Positions 21,697 through 21,708 of a stretch of 21,708 nucleotides of DNA are shown here, one piece after another. The stretch comes from CALARM01 sp964431735. Its GTDB lineage: Bacteria; Vulcanimicrobiota; SpSt-956; JAKJGF01. The stretch covers positions 1 through 21,708 of the forward strand of contig CAYSLJ010000120.1 of the NCBI GenBank assembly GCA_964431735.1. Reading direction: 5' to 3'. Every line of letters starts with the position of its first letter. Position 1 is the first letter of the stretch. The position numbers and the translations under genes are program-made. A model generated the notes under the pieces. It was not told the DNA's origin, did not search any database, and was given only the letters and a program-made list of their open reading frames with translations.

Positions 21697-21708
21697 TATC
21701 GCAACAGG

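Overview
The window is AT-rich bacterial DNA with the mark of an anaerobe. It encodes an oxygen-sensitive glycyl radical enzyme system, several Fe-S proteins and many signalling proteins. No rRNA, tRNA or housekeeping ribosomal gene is present, so I do not name a phylum. Secreted enzymes, an FtsX-type permease and HAMP/PAS sensor kinases fit a free-living or gut/sediment bacterium with a complex sensory repertoire.

Layout. (1) 1-200: repeats. (2) 201-719: a YaeQ-like protein, convergent with hpdA. (3) 725-4861: a complete 4-hydroxyphenylacetate decarboxylase system. The activase gene hpdA (-) is divergent from hpdB-hpdC (+), and a TTGCAA-N17-TATAAT promoter lies between them. Expected product: p-cresol from 4-hydroxyphenylacetate. 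(4) 5058-5282: a small winged-helix protein with a good intrinsic terminator. (5) 7932-5323 (-): a tight four-gene unit of response regulator, DUF523/TudS-like protein, a secreted protein of six 22-residue repeats, and a secreted PTP-like phosphatase (phytase type). (6) 8054-11336 (+): a methyltransferase and a ten-TM FtsX-type permease without an ATPase. (7) 17768-11612 (-): a cytosolic hybrid kinase (GAF-GAF-PAS-HisKA-HATPase-REC-REC-HPt), an HD phosphohydrolase joined by a TAAATG stop/start junction, and a membrane HD-GYP protein. (8) 18764-18132 (-): a VanX-type D,D-dipeptidase whose last codons come from an IS200/IS605 right-end remnant. (9) 19517-21397 (+): a membrane PAS sensor kinase with glutamine in place of the phospho-acceptor histidine.

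Intergenic space is unusually rich in structured repeats. One family is foldback (MITE-like) elements of about 215 bp; one arm at 1-54 is repeated exactly, inverted, at 19269-19322. A second is degenerate tandem heptanucleotide arrays (GTAACGC/GTGACGC/GTGAAGR types). A third is a ~100-bp inverted-repeat unit with a heptad core (53-151 and 11447-11551). There are also a 19-bp perfect hairpin between 9-bp direct repeats and a tnpB-less IS605 end. The strongest leads are the Gln-for-His kinase, the regulator/22-residue-repeat/phosphatase operon, the IS605 remnant fused to the dipeptidase gene, and the composite heptad-plus-foldback repeats.
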